Source: UBA11098 sp041671525
GTDB lineage: Bacteria > Patescibacteriota > Minisyncoccia > Moranbacterales > UBA2206
NCBI GenBank assembly: GCA_041671525.1
Contig: JBAZBJ010000007.1
Coordinates: 4,385-68,384, forward strand
DNA length: 64,000 bases
Direction of reading: 5' to 3'
This document shows, one piece after another, positions 59,887 to 64,000 of this stretch; the first letter of the stretch is position 1, and the number at the start of each line of letters is the position of its first letter. The translations under genes were made by a program, and so were the position numbers. Under the pieces are notes generated by a model. That model was not told the origin of the DNA. It did no database searches and saw nothing but the letters and a program-made list of their open reading frames with translations.

Positions 59887-60958
59887 ATTCTAACACTTCC
59901 ACCTCAGTCATCACCTTCTTAATCTTCACCACCTCAGCCGCGACCAAAAGTCGGAAAATCAGACTGACGATCAAAATCCATAGTGGACTCAAAAACGATC
60001 CCAATGGCACGACCGTCAAAAACAGAATGAAAGTCATAATGATCGGCAGGATCGGAAAATTTTTGTCACCCGACAAATTTGGCACGATATAATTGTTGAT
60101 CTTACTGTTGATCACTTCGGAAAACAGATCGGAAACTTTTTCCTGGCCGGTAATTTCCACACCAACCATGTCCGCCAGTTGTTTGCGCGCTTGCTCCAAA
60201 ATCAAATCTTGATTTTCGCCTAACATTTTGCTTTGTTGATCTTTCACTTTTTGCAGATACTGTGCCTTCAATGCTTCTCTTTGTTGCACCGGAATATTTT
60301 CCCCCAATTGCTGATCGATCAAGGCGTTGATCTGCGCATCAGGAACAATTTGTCCACCATCTGCTTGCTCCAATTGTTTTTTTTGTGTTTCCAAAATCAG
60401 CTGGTCAACTGTTAGATTCTTGTCATCCAGATTTTTGAAATCCGGATTCAAGGCTGAAATAATTTTGGAGGTCAAAGAACTGGACAAGCCCTCCATCTTG
60501 AATTTGGGAATTATTTTTCCCAGCGGCGCATCCTTGACACTGAAATAATATTGACTGGTGATCACCAATCCTAAAACTACAACTATGACAGTGCTACCAG
60601 TGCGGATAGTCTTCCACAGGCTGATGCGGATGTTCAAATGTAAATCATTTCTGATCCGCCCGATGGCCAAAAGCAACAGCAGAAAGCTGAACAAAATGAC
60701 GAGACCATGCCAAAAACTCGGAGCAAAAATTAGGCTCAACGCCAAAACCAAAAAAGCTTCCAGAAAAACCAGAGAAGCCTCCTTGATCAAGACGATGCTC
60801 AGAGCAAGGACAATAAACAACGCCGAGAACCAAAGCGTCGGCATCAACCAATTGCTCGCCTCCGCCACATTGATCGCGGCATCGACCGATTGCCAGGCGA
60901 AGAAAGAACTTCCTAGCGCCAGAATAATTAAAGTAAATTTCAAAATTGTTTTGTTCAT
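59885..60958 (-). CDS. Multi-pass membrane protein, unknown
   Basis: The 357-residue protein has about four N-terminal helices (10-28, 40-60, 65-100, 115-135), a roughly 150-residue soluble middle rich in Gln/Glu (VDQLILETQKKQLEQADGG, likely helical) and two C-terminal helices (about 300-345). The first residues could be a signal anchor. No family recognised. It shares its upstream region with no other gene. Confidence 0.6.
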   Translation of the reverse strand: MNKTILKFTLIILALGSSFFAWQSVDAAINVAEASNWLMPTLWFSALFIVLALSIVLIKEASLVFLEAFLVLALSLIFAPSFWHGLVILFSFLLLLLAIGRIRNDLHLNIRISLWKTIRTGSTVIVVVLGLVITSQYYFSVKDAPLGKIIPKFKMEGLSSSLTSKIISALNPDFKNLDDKNLTVDQLILETQKKQLEQADGGQIVPDAQINALIDQQLGENIPVQQREALKAQYLQKVKDQQSKMLGENQDLILEQARKQLADMVGVEITGQEKVSDLFSEVINSKINNYIVPNLSGDKNFPILPIIMTFILFLTVVPLGSFLSPLWILIVSLIFRLLVAAEVVKIKKVMTEVEVLE

Positions 60959-61007
60959 TGATTTTTGTTTTAGTTTGCCTCTTTTTATTCTATCAGAATT
61001 TTAAAAT

Positions 61008-61034
61008 AAAAAAAGGCAGCCCCGTGGAGCTGCC
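61008..61034 (-). terminator. Terminator
   Basis: GGCAGC-CCCGTGGA-GCTGCC with a run of T on the minus strand, after the gene at 61045. Confidence 0.85.
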
Positions 61035-61044
61035 GCTAGATCAT

Positions 61045-61419
61045 TTATATCCTAATTTTTTCGGGCTCCCTGATCATGTCAGTTACGCCACTCTCCTTAT
61101 TCATCCCCGCTTGCCGCTCGATCAACTCATTTAAAGTATTCACGAGAGCATTCGAGCAACTGAGCTTTTGGTCAAAATTAGAAAATTCTTTGCACTCTTC
61201 AACTTTACCTTCAGCGGAGATGAGTTCTATCCACTGGATTTTGAATCTCGTGATATCGCCGTCAGCATTTTTTTGGCGATACATCTGGTAACTTGACACC
61301 AGGGCTTTTTTCATGACCCCGATATCCCGCTCACACCGCAGGATTATCATGTCCGGTAGATGAACTATGAAACCTGCCAAAGCAAGAAACAAGCATACAA
61401 CAAAAATCATTTTCTTCAT
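61045..61419 (-). CDS. Small exported protein, unknown
   Basis: A 124-residue protein with a signal-like N-terminus (MKKMIFVVCLFLALAGF) and a mature part containing three cysteines (ILRCERD, VEECKEF, LSCSNAL). The helical pattern KALVSSYQMYRQK suggests a small helical bundle. GGAGGG lies just before the ATG. It follows the 67-residue gene by 18 bases and shares its promoter and terminator. Confidence 0.6.
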   Translation of the reverse strand: MKKMIFVVCLFLALAGFIVHLPDMIILRCERDIGVMKKALVSSYQMYRQKNADGDITRFKIQWIELISAEGKVEECKEFSNFDQKLSCSNALVNTLNELIERQAGMNKESGVTDMIREPEKIRI

Positions 61420-61437
61420 CTTCCCTCCCTCGGTTTT

Positions 61438-61641
61438 TTATTCAAAATATTCCAGGTTCATCCTGGATATGCTCGGTTGACTTCTATCCTCTCGATCAAC
61501 TCTCCGCATCTCTTCATGATGAGCAACTGTCTCCATGATAAGCATGCTTGTTTCTCGCGCGTCGCGAAACGCCATCATATCACCCCAATCAATCCCTCTT
61601 GAGGGGGTGTTTTTTCCTACTTTGTCAAAGTGCTTTTTCAT
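61438..61641 (-). CDS. Small soluble protein, unknown
   Basis: A 67-residue charged protein (MKKHFDKVGKNTPSRGIDWG..., then SMLIMETVAHHEEMRRVDRED) with no cysteine. GAGGGGG sits 5-6 bases before ATG 61641, which decides the start over a longer frame. First gene of a two-gene unit. No family known to me. Confidence 0.6.
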   Translation of the reverse strand: MKKHFDKVGKNTPSRGIDWGDMMAFRDARETSMLIMETVAHHEEMRRVDREDRSQPSISRMNLEYFE

Positions 61642-61678
61642 TGATGCCCCCTCTTTATTGGCTATCCCAGAATAATCA

Positions 61679-61707
61679 ATACTACCAGTAAACTTGCAAT
61701 TTGTCAA
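61679..61707 (-). promoter_or_regulatory. Promoter of the 61641-61045 unit
   Basis: TTGACA, 17-bp spacer, TAGTAT on the minus strand. Confidence 0.75.
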
Positions 61708-61727
61708 GCATCGGGCAAAATTTGCTT

Positions 61728-61766
61728 AAAAAAACAGGCGCCCAAGGATTTCCCTGGTCGCCTGTT
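61728..61766 (-). terminator. Terminator
   Basis: CAGGCGCCCAAGG...CCTGGTCGCCTG with a T-run on the minus strand, after the gene at 61784. Confidence 0.85.
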
Positions 61767-61783
61767 GACAGAATTACTTCCCC

Positions 61784-62014
61784 CTAAAAACTGTTGTGGT
61801 GGCACCGTCCTTTGCATTTTTTGCAGGATAGCACCATCGTCGCCGCCACTTTCTTCGGCTTTTTGATGACCGGCAGCAGTTTGTCACTGCTTCCCGGCTT
61901 CTCCTTGAGACCCGGGCCCTGCGGATACAACGCAGCGCTTACCGCCGCCTTTTTTTTGGAATAAGCTTTTTTGCTGACTGACTGTGACTCTGACAGATAG
62001 CGTTCCATACTCAC
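61784..62014 (-). CDS. Small basic protein with C-terminal cysteines
   Basis: A 76-residue lysine-rich protein. GGAGG lies 6 bases before a GTG at 62014; the ATG two codons later would be 12 bases away, so GTG is the likely start. The C-terminus CKKCKGRCHH could bind zinc or nucleic acid. It is 12 bases after the gene at 62027 and co-transcribed with it. Confidence 0.55.
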   Translation of the reverse strand: MSMERYLSESQSVSKKAYSKKKAAVSAALYPQGPGLKEKPGSSDKLLPVIKKPKKVAATMVLSCKKCKGRCHHNSF

Positions 62015-62026
62015 TCTAAACCTCCC

Positions 62027-62518
62027 CTACCGATTAAAAAGTTTACGCTCGGCCGCCTTCAAAATGCTGTCGTTCCGATACTCTCTGGGCAACAATGTGC
62101 CAATTTTTTCATCAAATACGGGCAGGATTTCCTCAACTACCTTGATCGGAAAAACCACCGTTTGATCATCCTGGACAAAGGTTTGCTTCCCGATGGCATA
62201 AATTGCATAGCCCTCAGGATTTGTCTGCAGTAAATTCCTGACCGCCTCATCCTTTTTCACCGGCCATTTCTTCAGTTGGCCAAGATGCACAACTGACAGC
62301 TCCACCGGGTCAAACCCATACGTCTCCTCAAAATCAGCCAGTGACACGCGCAGATAAAAAAGTGGTTGTCTCCTTTCCCATCTTTCCCACCATTGGACCG
62401 CGATTTCTTCCCTAATGACAATGACTGGTTTTTTCATGATTAGCCCAAGGCGCTCATGAAAACCAACCGCCGCTGTTCTCGCCATCCAATCGCCGTTTGT
62501 CCGCACTTTAATGAACAT
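62027..62518 (-). CDS. Unknown 163-residue protein
   Basis: A soluble alpha/beta protein with MKKPVIVIREEIAVQWWERWERRQPLFYLRVS, FDPVELSVVHLGQLKKWPVKKDEAV and GKQTFVQDDQTVVFPIKVVEE. The tryptophan-rich start is notable. No motif recognised. A GAGAG site lies 12 bases before the ATG; an internal ATG 27 codons later (MKKPVIV) is an alternative start. Confidence 0.55.
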   Translation of the reverse strand: MFIKVRTNGDWMARTAAVGFHERLGLIMKKPVIVIREEIAVQWWERWERRQPLFYLRVSLADFEETYGFDPVELSVVHLGQLKKWPVKKDEAVRNLLQTNPEGYAIYAIGKQTFVQDDQTVVFPIKVVEEILPVFDEKIGTLLPREYRNDSILKAAERKLFNR

Positions 62519-62578
62519 AGCCGCCGTCTCTCTTTCTTGAATTTATTTTTTAGAGAACCTTCTTAACTGTAAAAATTT

Positions 62579-62606
62579 ATTATACAAAAACGGCCTGCAA
62601 TGTCAA
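62579..62606 (-). promoter_or_regulatory. Promoter of the 62518-61784 unit
   Basis: TTGACA, 16-bp spacer, TATAAT on the minus strand. Confidence 0.75.
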
Positions 62607-62657
62607 GCCGCTGCTATGGCGTTTCCTTTGATAAATTTTTTTAGTCCGGGTGAGATT

Positions 62658-62693
62658 ATAAAAAAAGAGGCAGGCATGAATACACGCCTGCCT
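62658..62693 (-). terminator. Terminator
   Basis: AGGCAGGC-ATGAATACAC-GCCTGCCT with a T-run on the minus strand, after the gene at 62754. Confidence 0.85.
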
Positions 62694-62753
62694 GTCCCGA
62701 GAATCAGATGAAACACCTGTTTTCCTCCCTTGCCCTTCTTGAGGTTTTAATAT

Positions 62754-63059
62754 TCAGCCCTTCAATAAGAACGTCCTGACTTCCAGCATTTCCTGATGTG
62801 AGGTAATACCGAGCATATGGACATAATTTCTCAATGTGGAAATTAGATCGCACATTTTCCTTTCATCCATATTGTTGTGAGCGATAACCATCTTCTCAAA
62901 ATTATTTACCAGCTCAAGCGCATACCTGAGATATGCGTTCGGATTTACGTCCATCGCCCTGACAGTAAGCTGGAGCATATTCTTGATATTCTCACCATAC
63001 TCAGGGTTATTTTTGAGCAAAACCTCGATCGCCTCCACTACTGTCTGTATTTCCTTCAT
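62754..63059 (-). CDS. Unknown 101-residue helical protein
   Basis: AAGGAGG lies 6 bases before ATG 63059. The protein is predicted to be all helical: IQTVVEAIEVLLKNNPEYGENIKNML, AYLRYALELVNNFEKMVIAHNN, then MLGITSHQEMLEVRTFLLKG. No cysteines, no membrane segment. No family recognised. Own promoter and terminator. Confidence 0.6.
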   Translation of the reverse strand: MKEIQTVVEAIEVLLKNNPEYGENIKNMLQLTVRAMDVNPNAYLRYALELVNNFEKMVIAHNNMDERKMCDLISTLRNYVHMLGITSHQEMLEVRTFLLKG

Positions 63060-63102
63060 CAAAGCCTCCTTCTCAATGGAATTTATTTTTAGAACTGCTG
63101 AA

Positions 63103-63131
63103 AACTTACCGCTAAAAGCAACTCTTGTCAA
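63103..63131 (-). promoter_or_regulatory. Promoter of the gene at 63059
   Basis: TTGACA, 17-bp spacer, TAAGTT on the minus strand. Confidence 0.65.
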
Positions 63132-63209
63132 GCCAAACCATTCCCGACCGTCGCCAAGACCAAGGCGTTTGCTTCGATAAATTTTTTGAGTCCTAGATAT
63201 ATTTTGCAT

Positions 63210-63237
63210 AAAAAAAGGGGGCACTAGTCGTGCCCCC
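63210..63237 (-). terminator. Terminator
   Basis: AGGGGGCAC-TAGTC-GTGCCCCCT with a T-run on the minus strand, after the gene at 63253. Confidence 0.9.
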
Positions 63238-63252
63238 TGAAACGGCTGGATA

Positions 63253-63762
63253 TTATTTATCCCCGTCTATGGTTCTGAGTTGTTCCTCGAGCTCCCCATG
63301 AGCTTTTCTGATGTCTTCCTCGATGCTTTGCATCAGATTCAGCTTGGATGGGGCCTTGAAAATGATGACCTTATAGTTAATGTAGTCATTCCCTCTTATC
63401 AAGAGAACAAAATGAATCTTGTCCTTTGCCGGGCATTTCTCAATCGCGTCTTCCAAGGATTCATAAAAATTTTCCTCACTGCCACGAGGCAATTTAAACC
63501 AGGTGCTTGGTCTCCACCAATGCGTTGACGCCATTACAATTCTCCGTCCCGCTTCGCAAATCTTTCTGCCATCAAAGTCCAGTAAGATGAGCCTGGTATG
63601 CTCTCCTCGCGACCAACCCGTTGTTTCTCTAAGCAGGTCAGCTCCTGCCCGTTGGACAGATGAAGATTTAACTTTGTCAGGAGAAATATAGTAACTCAAA
63701 AATTTTTTCTCCCTGAAAAGAGCTGCTATCCTTGCTTCTTCCGTTGCTTCCATCCTTGCCAT
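63253..63762 (-). CDS. Unknown 169-residue protein
   Basis: TAGGAGG lies 6 bases before the ATG. The protein begins with a helix (TEEARIAALFREKKF), has a central TRLILLDFDGRKICEAGRRIV strand-turn-strand, THWWRPSTWFKLPRGSEENFYESLEDAIEK, and a C-terminal helix. The LLDFDG is not followed by other HAD motifs, so a phosphatase role is not supported. Own promoter and terminator. Confidence 0.6.
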   Translation of the reverse strand: MARMEATEEARIAALFREKKFLSYYISPDKVKSSSVQRAGADLLRETTGWSRGEHTRLILLDFDGRKICEAGRRIVMASTHWWRPSTWFKLPRGSEENFYESLEDAIEKCPAKDKIHFVLLIRGNDYINYKVIIFKAPSKLNLMQSIEEDIRKAHGELEEQLRTIDGDK

Positions 63763-63850
63763 TACTGCCTCCTATTTGGCTTTCGCCTATGAATTTTTGA
63801 CTGACATCCCGCCAGCCTTTCGGCATCCCGCCGAAAATAGAACTCATCAA

Positions 63851-63879
63851 TTATTAGCATTCACGCCCAGTTTTGTCAA
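63851..63879 (-). promoter_or_regulatory. Promoter of the gene at 63762
   Basis: TTGACA, 17-bp spacer, TAATAA on the minus strand. The same region carries TATAAT (63893-63898) for the opposite strand. Confidence 0.7.
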
Positions 63880-63967
63880 TTAAATGTGGCTGTATAATAT
63901 TAAGTGTGGTGGATAACTAAAGAAGTGGTAGGATTTAAGCGCTAAACCTTAATTTCCCACCACCTCT

Positions 63968-64000
63968 ATGAACCAAGATATCAAAAAGCTGCTCGGATTG
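63968..64000 (+). CDS. Start of a gene cut by the window edge
   Basis: ATG 63968 opens a frame of 11 codons (MNQDIKKLLGL) to the edge. A TATAAT box lies at 63893-63898, and GTGGTGGATAAC and GTGGTAGG direct words with a distant CCCACCACC (63956-63964) form a possible operator or hairpin upstream. Too short to name. Confidence 0.35.
   Translation, partial: MNQDIKKLLGL

Noticed and set aside
63900..63967. mraZ-type operator or DnaA boxes before the last gene
   Set aside because: GTGGT words are too few and irregular, the gene start does not look like MraZ, and the TGTGGATAA-like word has a mismatch and stands alone.

Overview
The window looks like a chromosome segment of a Candidate Phyla Radiation (Patescibacteria) bacterium, probably of the Parcubacteria/Moranbacteria type. 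Grounds: an archaeal-type UMP kinase, a DUF5652 protein, many leaderless-looking transcripts (a -10 box only 6-12 bases before the ATG), an alginate/cell-wall gene set with no outer-membrane genes, and many interspersed palindromic repeats of the kind seen in these genomes. RF2 (prfB) carries an in-frame UGA frameshift site, so UGA should be a stop and the standard code applies. Taxonomy is inference from gene content.

Layout. 1-2531: the end of what I read as an integron cassette array. Two about 197-bp attC-like sites have complementary arms whose sequence differs but whose pairing is kept; they bracket a two-gene cassette (GTP-cyclohydrolase-II-like plus LOG-like), itself framed by inverted repeats. 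2586-3403: a Fic protein with a small upstream partner. 3478-7565: rplI, pyrG, rpmA, pyrH and a candidate structured RNA. 8050-12995: RecB-like nuclease, then hemerythrin, cupin, Rrf2 regulator, iscS, iscU and an M23 peptidase. 13210-25025: EnvC-like hydrolase, gltX, TagA-type glycosyltransferase, thpR, priA, def-fmt, inactive rhodanese, obg, pseudouridine synthase. 25135-25569: a GIY-YIG nuclease gene sitting between a broken and an intact tRNA-Gln.

26723-39919 is the most striking part: an apparent alginate locus. A GDP-mannose/UDP-glucose-type dehydrogenase, a fused glycosyltransferase-2/LysM/mannuronan C5-epimerase, and a membrane-anchored Asp-box propeller form one operon. Close by are a bifunctional mannose-1-phosphate guanylyltransferase/isomerase and three family-7 alginate lyases, each with its own promoter. 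Together they could supply GDP-mannose, oxidise it, polymerise and epimerise it, and trim or release the polymer. No phosphomannomutase, Alg44 or outer-membrane export gene is seen here.

40000-60958: a GAF-type protein, ftsEX, prfB, a ZIP transporter, a rubrerythrin-like protein, a four-subunit 2-oxoacid:ferredoxin oxidoreductase, the cell-shape set mreB-mreC-mreD-PBP2, rseP, frr, a propeller lipoprotein and dnaJ under a CIRCE operator. 61008-63879 is a run of small unknown genes on the minus strand, built unlike most of the window: strong -35/-10 promoters, clear Shine-Dalgarno sites and their own terminators. A new gene starts at 63968 and runs off the end.
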